59,141 nt of DNA. Source: Candidatus Aminicenantes bacterium (lineage in GTDB: Bacteria > Acidobacteriota > Aminicenantia > Aminicenantales > UBA4085). How positions within the stretch are numbered: the stretch's first letter is position 1; every line of letters begins with the position of its first letter. The stretch spans positions 1 through 59,141 of the forward strand of contig JAPKZJ010000123.1 of the NCBI GenBank assembly GCA_026393855.1, read 5' to 3'. This document shows positions 26,205 through 34,932 of this stretch, in pieces. The translations under genes and the position numbers were made by a program. The notes under the pieces are model-generated. The model ran no database searches and was not told where the DNA came from. It was given only the letters and a program-made list of their open reading frames with translations.

Positions 26205-27616
26205 GCCGGACAACGGCGCCCCGATCGCGTCAGGTCATCGATCTGCCTCTCGATGTCCGAACGCAGGAGAAGGCCATAACGGAGAAAGCGCGCTGCGTCG
26301 AGGACGGCCGCCTGGCCACGTACCGGCCGGACGGGAGGAATGTGGAGCGGTTCCTGGCTCTGCTGTCCCGGCGGATGAACAGGCAGCTGGCCGTCTCGTT
26401 CACGGGCTGCGTCCACTGCGGACTTTGCGCCGATGCCTGCCACTACTCGCTGGCCTTTCCCGACGATCCGCAGATGGCTCCCGTGGCCAAGGCGGATCGG
26501 ATCCGTAAAATCTTCAAGCGGCATATCGATTGGACGGGGCGGATCGCGCCGTGGTGGGTCGGAGCCCGCCGGCCGGTCGACGACGAGGATCTCAACGAGC
26601 TCAAGAACGTGGTCTTCGGCCTGTGCAGCGGCTGCCGGCGCTGCACGCTCAACTGCCCCATGGGGGTCGACACCGCCGGCTTGATCCGCTTCGCCCGCGG
26701 CCTCCTGACCGAGCTGGGCATCGTGCCCGAGGGGATCTTCAACGTCAGCCGGGATCAATGGGACACCGGCAACCAGATGGGCGTTTCCGAGGAGGACTAT
26801 TTGGAAACCTTGGCCTGGATGCGCGACGAAGTCCGGGCCGAGCTGGGAACCGACACGGTCGACATCCCGGTGGACAAAGAGGGCTGCGACTTCCTCTATG
26901 TCATCAATCCCCGCGAGATCAAGTTCGATCCGCGATCGATCGGACAGGCAGCGAAGATCTTCCACTTGGCCGGAGAGTCCTGGACGATGCCCCGTTGGGG
27001 TTGGGACAACACGAACTTCGGCTTGTTTTCCGGGGACGACGCGCTGGGGGCGTTCGTGGCCGCCAACGCCTACGACGCGGCGACCCGGCTGAAGGCCAAA
27101 CGGATCGTCATCTCGGAATGCGGCCACGGCTTCCGCTCGACGCGGTGGGAAGGCTACGGCTGGGCCGGTCGCGACCAGGATGTCCCAAGCGAATCGGTGG
27201 TCGTCACGCTTTTCCGCTGGCTGGAAGAGGGGCGGCTGCGGGTCGATCCCGGCCGCAACCCGCTGCCCGTGACGTTTCATGACTCCTGCAACATCGCCCG
27301 ATCCGGGGGGATCACCGAAGAGCCGCGCCGGGTTTTGGCGCGCGTCTGCGCGGACTTCCGGGAAATGACCCCCAACCGGACGGAGAACTATTGCTGTACC
27401 GGGGGAGGCGGTCTCCTCTCGATGGCCGAATACCGCCCGGTCCGCTTGGAAGCGGCCGCCGTCAAGGCCCGGCAGCTCGAGGCCACCGGCGCCAAGCTCG
27501 TCTGCACGATGTGCCATAACTGCATCGACGGCTTGACCGACGTCATCAAGCACTATGGCCTGGATATGAAAGTCGTCCAGATTCTGGAGCTTGTCGACGC
27601 CGCGCTGGTGCTCTGA
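26201..27616 (+). CDS. DsrK/HdrD-like iron-sulfur protein with CCG domain
   Basis: A 471-residue cytoplasmic protein. Two [4Fe-4S] ferredoxin-type motifs are CVHCGLCADACHY (about 70-82) and CSGCRRCTLNCPMG (about 144-157). The C-terminal part has a CCG-type cysteine set: FHDSCNIARSGG, about 37 residues later NYCCTGGGGLLS, then CTMCHNC. In HdrB/HdrD and DsrK such cysteines hold the noncubane cluster that handles heterodisulfide or DsrC disulfide/trisulfide. It overlaps the membrane subunit gene by 4 bp. With a two-cysteine DsrC nearby, a menaquinol-DsrC oxidoreductase is the best guess; other quinone-linked partners remain possible. Confidence 0.78.
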   Translation: MSRTTAPRSRQVIDLPLDVRTQEKAITEKARCVEDGRLATYRPDGRNVERFLALLSRRMNRQLAVSFTGCVHCGLCADACHYSLAFPDDPQMAPVAKADRIRKIFKRHIDWTGRIAPWWVGARRPVDDEDLNELKNVVFGLCSGCRRCTLNCPMGVDTAGLIRFARGLLTELGIVPEGIFNVSRDQWDTGNQMGVSEEDYLETLAWMRDEVRAELGTDTVDIPVDKEGCDFLYVINPREIKFDPRSIGQAAKIFHLAGESWTMPRWGWDNTNFGLFSGDDALGAFVAANAYDAATRLKAKRIVISECGHGFRSTRWEGYGWAGRDQDVPSESVVVTLFRWLEEGRLRVDPGRNPLPVTFHDSCNIARSGGITEEPRRVLARVCADFREMTPNRTENYCCTGGGGLLSMAEYRPVRLEAAAVKARQLEATGAKLVCTMCHNCIDGLTDVIKHYGLDMKVVQILELVDAALVL

Positions 27617-27638
27617 CGCCGGGAGCGGGAATCGACCC

Positions 27639-28121
27639 ATGAAGATCCATCTCGGTTGGGGCGGAAACCTGGGCGATCGGGCCGCCTGTTGGGCCGCCGC
27701 CCGCGAAGCCTTGACTTGCAGAGGAGTTCGCCTCCTGCGGGAATCCTCGATCTACGAGACAGAGCCGGTCGGGCGCAAGGATCAGCCCCGGTTTCTGAAC
27801 GGGGCGGTCGAGGCGGAATCCGACCTGACGCCATGGCAGCTTCTGATCCTGGCCAAGTCGATCGAAGCCGCTCTGGGGCGTCGGTCAACCGGGAAAGACC
27901 GTCCCCGGCCGATCGACATCGACATCCTGCTCATGGGGGAGACCGTCCTCCGCACGGCCGGCCTGACCATTCCCCATATCCGCCTGGCCGAGCGACGCTT
28001 CGTCCTTGTTCCCTTGGCCGAGATCGCTCCGGGGCTTCGCCATCCGGTCCTGAAGGCCGCGATCCAAACGCTCCTCCGACGATGCCCCGATCCGTCGTGG
28101 GTGGAGCTGTGGCCCGGTTGA
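27639..28121 (+). CDS. folK: HPPK, 2-amino-4-hydroxy-6-hydroxymethyldihydropteridine pyrophosphokinase
   Basis: A 160-residue folate enzyme that transfers pyrophosphate from ATP to the pterin alcohol. Family motifs: GGNLGDRAA near the start (usual form GSNLGD), SIYETEPVG, FLNGAVE, IEAALGR and KDRPRPIDIDILLMG with the two metal-binding Asp, then IPHIRLAERRFVLVPLAEIAP. A Trp sits where most members have Leu/Ile (HLGWGGNLGD). It follows the DsrK-like gene by 22 bp, probably co-transcribed; no other folate gene is adjacent. Confidence 0.92.
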   Translation: MKIHLGWGGNLGDRAACWAAAREALTCRGVRLLRESSIYETEPVGRKDQPRFLNGAVEAESDLTPWQLLILAKSIEAALGRRSTGKDRPRPIDIDILLMGETVLRTAGLTIPHIRLAERRFVLVPLAEIAPGLRHPVLKAAIQTLLRRCPDPSWVELWPG

Positions 28122-28129
28122 ACAAGCGA

Positions 28130-28158
28130 TTGACAGCCTTCCGCCCAATCGATAGCAT
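28130..28158 (+). promoter_or_regulatory. Promoter for the TonB receptor, apparently leaderless
   Basis: Consensus TTGACA (28130-28135), 17 bp, TAGCAT (28153-28158). A start 7-8 bases after the -10 falls within about three bases of the ATG at 28168, and no Shine-Dalgarno is present. Confidence 0.6.
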
Positions 28159-28167
28159 CGGCCTCTC

Positions 28168-30369
28168 ATGAGAAAAACCGCGTCCATCCTCCTCCTCGTC
28201 GGCAGTCTCGTTCTGGGCTCGGCGGCGGCCGAGGGCGTCGTCAAGGGCCGAGTTGTGACTCTCGACGGCAAGCCCGTCTCCGGAGCGATCGTTTCTGTCG
28301 CCGGCGAATCCGTCCGGGCCGAGACCGACGCCGACGGCGCGTTCTCCCTCGAAGTTCCAGGCGCCGCGCGCTACCGGCTCATCGTCAAACACCCTTCCTT
28401 CTACGAGGAGACGATCCTGTTCGGTCCCGGCGATCGATCCGCGGCGGTCATCGTCCGCCTGACGCCGCTCATCCGCCAGAGCGAGGAGATTGCGGTGACC
28501 GCGCTCCGGTACCCCGAATCGATCTCCAAGATCCCGGCCGCCCAGACCGTCGTCTCCTCCGAGGCCCTGGCCGAGCGGATGGCGCCGAACATCACCGAGG
28601 CCCTGTCCGATATCCCGGGCCTGGCGCCTCTCGGCTCGGGCGGTTTCTCGCTCGTGCCTTCGATCCGGGGGCTCGCCCGCAACCGGATTCTCCTGCTTGT
28701 CGACGGCTGCCGAATCGTCAGCGACCGGAGGACCGGGCCCAACGCCTCCTTTGTCAGTCCCGAAGACCTGGGCCGCATCGAGATCCTCCGCAGCCCGTCT
28801 TCGATCTTCTACGGATCCGACGCCATCGGCGGCGTCGTCCAGCTGTTCACCGCGGATCCTCCGGTCGAGGCGGGCTTTTCGGGCCGCGTGCACGCCGGCT
28901 ACGGCTCGAACAACGGAGAAAAGTCCTACGGTCTGAGTCTGGCCGGGCGCCGGGGGCCTTGGGGCTTCCATCTTTCCTGCCAAGGGCTCGACGCGGGCAA
29001 CTATCGCTCGCCCTTGGGCAGCGTCCTGCAGTCCCAGTACGCGCAAAACGGGCTCTTCGGCAAGGTCGTCTATGAGACGGAAGCCCGCCGTGTCAGCCTG
29101 AGCCTGCTGGGGTCCCGCGGCACGGACATCGGCAAACCCAATCGGACAAGCGCCGCCAAGCCGACCTGGTACCCGCGTGAGAATGAGAACCTGATCCATC
29201 TGGCCTGGCGGGAAAAGGCTTTCGCCGGAGGCGAGCTGGCTTTCAATGCCTACGCCAATCCCAACTTCCTCGAAACCCGGACCCGAACGATCGCCGCTGC
29301 CGGATATGTCGACAAGGATTCCTTCAGCCGGACGGAGACAACGGATTTCGGGGCCCAGCTGTCCTTCGCCCGGCGCTTGAGCGAATCGTTCCGGCTGACC
29401 GCGGGCCTGGATTATTTCGGCCGCGGCGGCGTTCAAGCGATCTTGCACGAGGAATCGTTCGATGGGTCCGGAGCACTGACCAAGACGTATGACGAGAAGG
29501 CCTACGACCGCGGCCGGAGGAGCGACGTCGGCCTCTATCTCAGTGCCGACTATTCCGGGATTTTGGGGTTCGACCTTGTCGGCGGGGTTCGTTGGGATTC
29601 AATCGTTCAAGCCGCCCACCCCGGAGGAGGCGAGACGAGCCTGGAAAGCCGACGTTCGCCCTGGACCGGCTTCCTCGCCCTTTCCTATCATCTGTCGCGG
29701 CGGCTGGTCGCCTTTGTCGACCTCTCCACGGCGTATCGGACGCCCGGGCTGAGCGAGCTGTTCTACACCGGGATCACGGGGCGGGGGATGATCATCGCCC
29801 AACCGGATCTGACGCCGGAGCGAAGCTCGAATTGGGACGCGGGCCTCAAGTGGATCGGCGGCCGCATCTATGCCGGGGCCTATGTCTTTCAGTACACGAT
29901 CGCCGGGCTGATCGACCGCTACCTGGTTGCGCCCCAAATTTATACATACGGGAACCTCGACAAGGCCCGCATCCGGGGGCTCGAGCTCGAGGCGGAGTTC
30001 CACCCGTCGGCCGATTGGATGGTCTTCGGCTCCTTGGCCCTTCTCGAGGGCCGGAGCGTCGCGATCGGAGCGTCCGTGAACGACGTGCCTCCCGCCCGCC
30101 TGACCCTGGGCGGCCGGGTCTTCCTCGGTCGCTTCTCGGTCGAGGCCACGGCTCTTCTCCAGCGGCGCAAAAGCGATCCCGGGCCGGCCGAGATCGCCAT
30201 CCCCTCCTACTCGGTCCTCAGCCTGAAGGCGAATTACTATCTTCATCCGTTCGGCCTTTTCCTGGTCGCGGGCAATCTCACCGACCGCGTATACCTCGGC
30301 CGGGCCGATCCCGAAGCGATGGAGGAGCCGGGGCGCGGCGTCAAGATAGGGGCGAGCTTCAGCTTCTGA
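28168..30369 (+). CDS. TonB-dependent outer-membrane receptor
   Basis: A 733-residue protein. A signal peptide (about 1-23) is followed by a carboxypeptidase-regulatory-like domain (GRVVTLDGKPVSGAIVSV, about 26-105), the plug (AAQTVVSSEALAERM ... IRGLARNRILLLVDGCRI ... FYGSDAIGGVVQLF, about 120-230) and a 22-strand beta barrel ending in the aromatic C-terminus GASFSF. It would import a bulky ligand using TonB energy. No adjacent gene reveals the substrate. The added N-terminal domain is common in receptors for sugars or metal complexes. Confidence 0.9.
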   Translation: MRKTASILLLVGSLVLGSAAAEGVVKGRVVTLDGKPVSGAIVSVAGESVRAETDADGAFSLEVPGAARYRLIVKHPSFYEETILFGPGDRSAAVIVRLTPLIRQSEEIAVTALRYPESISKIPAAQTVVSSEALAERMAPNITEALSDIPGLAPLGSGGFSLVPSIRGLARNRILLLVDGCRIVSDRRTGPNASFVSPEDLGRIEILRSPSSIFYGSDAIGGVVQLFTADPPVEAGFSGRVHAGYGSNNGEKSYGLSLAGRRGPWGFHLSCQGLDAGNYRSPLGSVLQSQYAQNGLFGKVVYETEARRVSLSLLGSRGTDIGKPNRTSAAKPTWYPRENENLIHLAWREKAFAGGELAFNAYANPNFLETRTRTIAAAGYVDKDSFSRTETTDFGAQLSFARRLSESFRLTAGLDYFGRGGVQAILHEESFDGSGALTKTYDEKAYDRGRRSDVGLYLSADYSGILGFDLVGGVRWDSIVQAAHPGGGETSLESRRSPWTGFLALSYHLSRRLVAFVDLSTAYRTPGLSELFYTGITGRGMIIAQPDLTPERSSNWDAGLKWIGGRIYAGAYVFQYTIAGLIDRYLVAPQIYTYGNLDKARIRGLELEAEFHPSADWMVFGSLALLEGRSVAIGASVNDVPPARLTLGGRVFLGRFSVEATALLQRRKSDPGPAEIAIPSYSVLSLKANYYLHPFGLFLVAGNLTDRVYLGRADPEAMEEPGRGVKIGASFSF

Positions 30370-30382
30370 CCCTTGACCGGGA

Positions 30383-30751
30383 TCAGAAGGCGTCGATGAG
30401 GTGACGGAGGACGGGTTTCCCGTCCTCGGCGATCTCGACGGCGATCACGTCGAAGCGGCAAAAAGGCGAGCCGAGACCCTTCTCCGCTAAAAAGGCCCGG
30501 GCGATCCGCCGGACCTGGGTTTGCTTAGCCGGCGTGACGGCTTCTTCGGGCGGGCCGAAATCCTCGTCGGTCCTAGTCTTGACCTCGACGAAAACCAGCA
30601 TCTCGCCGTCCCTGGCGATGATGTCGATCTCGCCGCGCAGCCCGCGATACCCGCGCTCGATCAGCTCATAACCCTTGCGGACCAGATGCCGCGCGGCTTC
30701 GTCTTCTCCCCAACGGCCTAGGCGCCGCCGCCCGTCTTGATGATCTTCCAT
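30383..30751 (-). CDS. yraN: YraN/UPF0102 family nuclease-like protein
   Basis: A 122-residue protein with the UPF0102 pattern: LGRWGEDEAARHLVRKGYE, RGEIDIIARDGEMLVFVEVKTR (Glu, Asp and E-x-K of a PD-(D/E)xK-type fold) and a C-terminal RFDVIAVE. Function is unproven; the fold suggests a small nuclease or resolvase-like protein. Its start lies 34 bp inside the end of cysS, so the two genes form an operon with coupled translation. Confidence 0.88.
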   Translation of the reverse strand: MEDHQDGRRRLGRWGEDEAARHLVRKGYELIERGYRGLRGEIDIIARDGEMLVFVEVKTRTDEDFGPPEEAVTPAKQTQVRRIARAFLAEKGLGSPFCRFDVIAVEIAEDGKPVLRHLIDAF

Positions 30752-32142
30752 CGGACGCCGTCCTTCGTGTCCTCCAAGAGAACGCCCGCGGCCAGGAGCT
30801 CGCCGCGGATCGCGTCGGCCCGCTTGAAATCGCGAGCCTTGCGGGCCGCTTCCCGTTCCTCGATCCGGGCCCGGATCCCGTCCTCGATCAAGGCCTCCGG
30901 GCCGCGGTCCGGGAGCACGGCCAGGACCGTATCGAGGCGGCCGAGGAGATCGGACATGGCCGCCGCGTCGCCGGTCCGCAGCCGATCGTCCTTGATCAAG
31001 GTGTTGGCCTTGCGGATGAATTCGTAGAGAGCCGTTAATGCGATCGCGATGTTGAGGTCGTCCTGCAATCCGGCCAGGAAGCCGCGCTCGGCCTCGTCGA
31101 TCAGCCGCGCGGCCTCATCCGTAGTCCCCGGGGCGAAGGCCCGCGACTTGAGCTCGAACAGGAAAGCGGTGATCCGTTTGAGGGCGGCGGCCGCCTGGTC
31201 CAGGGCTTCGAAAGTAAAATTGAGGACGCGGCGGTAATGGGTCGAAAGGAGAAAAAACCGCAGCACGGAGAGATCGACGCCCCGGGCTTCCAAGTCCGCC
31301 AGGGTGTAGAAATTGTCCTTCGATTTGGACATCTTTTCCCCGTCCACGACAAGATGATGGCAGTGCAGCCAGTATCGGACGAACGGCCGCCCGGTATAGG
31401 CCTCGGACTGGGCGATCTCGTTCTCGTGGTGGGGGAAGATGTTATCGACCCCGCCGCAATGGATGTCGAAGCTCGGCCCGAGGTATTTGGCGCTCATGGC
31501 CGAGCATTCGATATGCCACCCGGGCCGGCCGGGCCCGATCGCGCTTTCCCAGGCCGGCTCGCCTTCCTTGGGCGCTTTCCAGAGGGCGAAATCCCGGACG
31601 CTCTCCTTCTCGTATTCGTCGGCCTCCAGGCGGGCGCCGACGCGATCCGTCTGGCGCAGGTCCTCGGGTCGGATGCCCGAGAGCTTGCCGTAGCCGGGGA
31701 AGCGGGCGATGGCGAAGTAGATCGAGCCGTCCTTGCGATAGGCGACGCCTTTGTCCAAGAGTCCTTGAATCATGACGGCCATCTCCGGGATATGCTCGGT
31801 GGCCCGGGGGTAGCGGTCGGCCGGCTCGATGCGCAGCGACCGCAGGCCGGCCATGAACTGGGCGATGAAAGGCGCCGTGTAATCGTTCAGGGCCAGACCA
31901 CGCTCCCGGGCGTTGCGGATCGTCTTGTCGTCCACATCGGTGATGTTCATGACGTGGAGCACGCCGTACCCGGCGAATTTCAAGGCCCGCTTGAGGAGAT
32001 CCTCGAAGACATAGGACCGGTAGTTCCCGATATGGGGGGCGCCGTAGACCGTCGGTCCGCAGGTATAGAGGCCGACCCGGCCCGGGACAAGCGGCTCGAA
32101 CGGCTCGCTGCGGCCGCCGAGAGTATTGTGGAAGGAGAACAT
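30718..32142 (-). CDS. cysS: Cysteinyl-tRNA synthetase
   Basis: A 474-residue class I synthetase charging tRNA-Cys. The zinc ligand Cys and HIGH box are in TCGPTVYGAPHIGNYRS; the other zinc ligands are in HIECSAMSAKYLG and GGVDNIFPHHENEIAQSE. The KMSKS loop is GEKMSKSKDNF (about 270). The C-terminal helical anticodon domain has normal length. A TATAAT lies only ten bases from the ATG, suggesting a leaderless message. yraN follows and overlaps its end. Confidence 0.96.
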   Translation of the reverse strand: MFSFHNTLGGRSEPFEPLVPGRVGLYTCGPTVYGAPHIGNYRSYVFEDLLKRALKFAGYGVLHVMNITDVDDKTIRNARERGLALNDYTAPFIAQFMAGLRSLRIEPADRYPRATEHIPEMAVMIQGLLDKGVAYRKDGSIYFAIARFPGYGKLSGIRPEDLRQTDRVGARLEADEYEKESVRDFALWKAPKEGEPAWESAIGPGRPGWHIECSAMSAKYLGPSFDIHCGGVDNIFPHHENEIAQSEAYTGRPFVRYWLHCHHLVVDGEKMSKSKDNFYTLADLEARGVDLSVLRFFLLSTHYRRVLNFTFEALDQAAAALKRITAFLFELKSRAFAPGTTDEAARLIDEAERGFLAGLQDDLNIAIALTALYEFIRKANTLIKDDRLRTGDAAAMSDLLGRLDTVLAVLPDRGPEALIEDGIRARIEEREAARKARDFKRADAIRGELLAAGVLLEDTKDGVRWKIIKTGGGA

Positions 32143-32151
32143 GATGGACTC

Positions 32152-32157
32152 ATTATA
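32152..32157 (-). promoter_or_regulatory. -10 element of cysS
   Basis: Leftward TATAAT with its inner edge ten bases from the cysS ATG; the -35 region (TTCCCT) is weak. Transcription would begin two to four bases before the start codon. Confidence 0.4.
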
Positions 32158-32188
32158 GGAATCCAGGCGGCAAAAGGGAAGGCCGCTA

Positions 32189-32218
32189 TTGCCGAGGATT
32201 GATCCGATATGTCATAAT
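32189..32218 (+). promoter_or_regulatory. Possible promoter for the LKR/SDH genes
   Basis: TTGCCG (32189-32194) and CATAAT (32213-32218), 18 bp apart, in the 124-bp gap between divergent cysS and the lysine-degradation genes. Confidence 0.35.
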
Positions 32219-32266
32219 TCAGTCTACCGATCAACCGTCCATTCCCTTCGGGGCTAGGATTCAGTC

Positions 32267-33610
32267 ATGCCAAACACCATCGGCATCCGGCGCGAGGACA
32301 AGAACCGCTGGGAGCGGCGCGTCCCGCTCATCCCCAGCCACCTGCGGGACCTCCGCCAGGAGAACGGGCTCGGCTTCATCGTCCAGCCCTCCACCATTCG
32401 CATCTTTCGGGATGAGGACTACCGGATGGAAGGCGTGCCCGTCGAAGAAAGCTTGGAGCCTTGCGCGGTCATCCTGGCCGTCAAAGAGATCCCGCTCCCG
32501 CTGCTCGAGGCGGGCAAAACATATCTATTTTTTTCCCACACCATCAAGGGGCAGGCCCACAATATGCCGATGCTGCGAAGGCTGATGGAGCTCGGATGCA
32601 CTCTGATCGATTACGAGAAGATCACGGACGAGCAGAACCGCCGCCTCCTCTTTTTCGGCCGCCAGGCCGGCCACGCGGGGATGATCGACACCCTTTGGGC
32701 CCTGGGCCGGAAGCTCGACGCCGAGGGCACCGCGAGCCCGTTCGGCGGCCTGCTCCAGACATACCATTACACCAGCCTGGTCGAGGCCAAAGAGGAGATC
32801 GCCGAGGTCGCCCACGCCATTCGGACGGACGGTCTGCCCGAGGCGCTGGTTCCGTTCATCTGCGGCTTCAACGGCTACGGCCACGTGTCGCAGGGGGCGC
32901 AGGAGATCTTCGACCTTCTGCCGATGGAGGAAATCCCGCCGGAGCGCTTCGGCTCCTTCCTCCGCCAGAAGAACTATTCGGCCCACCGCGTCTATAAGAC
33001 AGTATTCCGGGAAGAGCATCTGGTTCGGCCGCGAAGCCCGCGGCGGCTCTTCGAGCTGAAGGACTATTATGAGAACCCGGACGCCTACGAGCCCTTGCTG
33101 GAGGCTTATTTGCCGCACCTGACGGTCCTGGTCAACGGGATCTTCTGGGCGCCGGCGTATCCCCGGTTCGCCAGCAAGGCCTTCATCCGTGAGCTTTATG
33201 GAGCGCCCGGCCAGCCCCGTCTTCGGGTCGTGGGCGATATCTCCTGCGACGTCGAGGGCGGCATCGAATTCACCCTTCACTCCACTGACCCGGCCGATCC
33301 GGTTTTCGTTTACGACCCCGCCGCCGATACGGCCCGTTCGGGTTTCGAAGGCCGGGGGCCGGCCGTCATGGCCGTCGACAATCTCCCGGCCGAGATTCCG
33401 CTCGAGTCCTCGGTCTTCTTCAGCCAGGCTTTGAAAGCCTTTATCCCGATTCTGGCCAAGACGGATTTCGGGAGAAACGACGGCGTCTGCGACCTGCCCG
33501 GTCCGTTGAAGCGGGCCATGATCCTGTGCCGGGGTCGCTTGACGCCGGGCTTCGAGTATCTGCGCGATTTCCTGGAGCCGAAGGAATCCTCGGAGGCGCC
33601 CCATGCCTGA
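32267..33610 (+). CDS. Lysine-2-oxoglutarate reductase-like protein (saccharopine pathway)
   Basis: A 447-residue protein of the alanine dehydrogenase/LKR type. The N-terminal substrate domain has IGIRREDKNRWERRVPL, AVILAVKEIP and KTYLFFSHTIKGQAHNMPML. The LKR-specific LIDYEKITDEQNRRLLFFGRQAGHAG follows, then a nucleotide-binding region and VVGDISCDVEGGIEFTLHST near the end. This corresponds to the LKR half of eukaryotic LKR/SDH, which condenses lysine with 2-oxoglutarate to saccharopine. The next gene, overlapping by 8 bp, is the SDH half, which makes the assignment strong. The direction of the pathway (lysine breakdown) is inferred. Confidence 0.82.
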   Translation: MPNTIGIRREDKNRWERRVPLIPSHLRDLRQENGLGFIVQPSTIRIFRDEDYRMEGVPVEESLEPCAVILAVKEIPLPLLEAGKTYLFFSHTIKGQAHNMPMLRRLMELGCTLIDYEKITDEQNRRLLFFGRQAGHAGMIDTLWALGRKLDAEGTASPFGGLLQTYHYTSLVEAKEEIAEVAHAIRTDGLPEALVPFICGFNGYGHVSQGAQEIFDLLPMEEIPPERFGSFLRQKNYSAHRVYKTVFREEHLVRPRSPRRLFELKDYYENPDAYEPLLEAYLPHLTVLVNGIFWAPAYPRFASKAFIRELYGAPGQPRLRVVGDISCDVEGGIEFTLHSTDPADPVFVYDPAADTARSGFEGRGPAVMAVDNLPAEIPLESSVFFSQALKAFIPILAKTDFGRNDGVCDLPGPLKRAMILCRGRLTPGFEYLRDFLEPKESSEAPHA

Positions 33611-34931
33611 CATCCTCGTCCTCGGCGCCGGCTTTGTGGCCGGTCCCTTCGTTCGCTATTTTTTAGAGCGCGAAAACGTACGACTCCGGATCGGCGACCT
33701 GGAGCCCGATAAGGCGGCCGTCTTGGCCGGAGACGACCCCCGGGCCTCCGCCTTCGGCCTCGACCTGAGGGACGAGGCGGCCCTGGACAAGGAAGTCGCG
33801 GCGGCCGACATCGTCATCAGCCTGGTGCCCTATGCTTTCCATGTCGGCGTTGCCCGGGCCTGCCTGCGCCATCGCAAGAACATGGTCACGACATCCTACG
33901 CCAGCGACGCCATGCGGGCCCTGGACGCCGAGGCCCGGCAGGCCGGCATCGTCCTCCTCAACGAGGTCGGACTGGACCCCGGGATCGACCACATGGAGGC
34001 CATGCGCATCATCCATGGCGTCCAGGCATCGGGCGGGACCGTGCTGGGCTTCAATTCTTACTGCGGAGGCCTGCCGGCGCCCGAAGCGAACACCAACCCG
34101 TTCGGCTATAAGTTCTCCTGGTCGCCGCGCGGCGTCCTTCTGGCCGGAACCAACGACGCCCACTACCTCAAGGACGGCCGGGAAATTCACATTCCCGGAC
34201 GCGATCTCTTCGACCACTACGCGGTCCTGCCCGTGCCTGGGATGGGGCTTCTCGAAGGCTACCCGAACCGCAACTCGGTTCCTTACCTGGCGCTTTACGG
34301 CATCCCCGAAGCGCATTCGATGTTCCGCGGGACATACCGCTATCCCGGCTGGTGCCGAACGATGAAAGCCATCGCCTCGCTGGGCTATCTGGGCCAGGAA
34401 GGGCGGGTCCTGGAGGGTTGGAGCCCGCGAGCCCTGACCCTGGCCTTGGTTGAGGCCTCGTCCGGGGGCGATCCCCGGGCCGCCGTCGCCGCTCGTTTGG
34501 GGCTGGATCCGGCTTCGGACATCCTGGACCGAATGGCCTGGCTGGGCTTGTTCGACGACGACCTGATCGAGATCGCACACGGATCGCCGCTCGACGTTCT
34601 GGAGCGCTTGATGCTGCGCAAGCTGCGCTACGAGCCGGGCGAGCGGGACATGATCCTGCTGCGGCACGTCATCGATGCCCGGATGGGAAGCGGCCGGCCG
34701 ATCCGGATCGCTTCGACCTTGATCGCCTACGGCATCCCGGGCGGGGATTCGGCGATGGCCCGCACGGTCGGGCTGCCGGCGGCCGCGGGGGCGCGCCTCC
34801 TGCTGGAGGGCCGCATCGCCCGGCGCGGCGTCCTGATTCCGATCTGGCCCAAAATCTACGAACCCATCCTGGCCGAGATCGCCGGCCGGGGGCTGATCTT
34901 CGAAGAGCGGCGCGACGAAGCGGCGGTCTGA
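33603..34931 (+). CDS. Saccharopine dehydrogenase (glutamate-forming) / SDH
   Basis: A 442-residue oxidoreductase. It has an N-terminal Rossmann motif (LVLGAGFVAGPFVRYF), VISLVPYAFHVGVARACL, the family hallmark NEVGLDPGIDHMEAMRII, and the substrate region FNSYCGGLPAPEANTNPFGYKFSWSP. This closely follows the SDH domain of animal and plant LKR/SDH, which splits saccharopine to glutamate and aminoadipate semialdehyde. It starts inside the end of the LKR gene, so the two enzymes are coupled but not fused. Confidence 0.87.
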   Translation: MPDILVLGAGFVAGPFVRYFLERENVRLRIGDLEPDKAAVLAGDDPRASAFGLDLRDEAALDKEVAAADIVISLVPYAFHVGVARACLRHRKNMVTTSYASDAMRALDAEARQAGIVLLNEVGLDPGIDHMEAMRIIHGVQASGGTVLGFNSYCGGLPAPEANTNPFGYKFSWSPRGVLLAGTNDAHYLKDGREIHIPGRDLFDHYAVLPVPGMGLLEGYPNRNSVPYLALYGIPEAHSMFRGTYRYPGWCRTMKAIASLGYLGQEGRVLEGWSPRALTLALVEASSGGDPRAAVAARLGLDPASDILDRMAWLGLFDDDLIEIAHGSPLDVLERLMLRKLRYEPGERDMILLRHVIDARMGSGRPIRIASTLIAYGIPGGDSAMARTVGLPAAAGARLLLEGRIARRGVLIPIWPKIYEPILAEIAGRGLIFEERRDEAAV

Positions 34932-34932
34932 G

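Noticed and set aside
32143-32266. Lysine riboswitch before the LKR gene
   Set aside because: The 124-bp gap is too short for the lysine riboswitch and lacks its paired elements.
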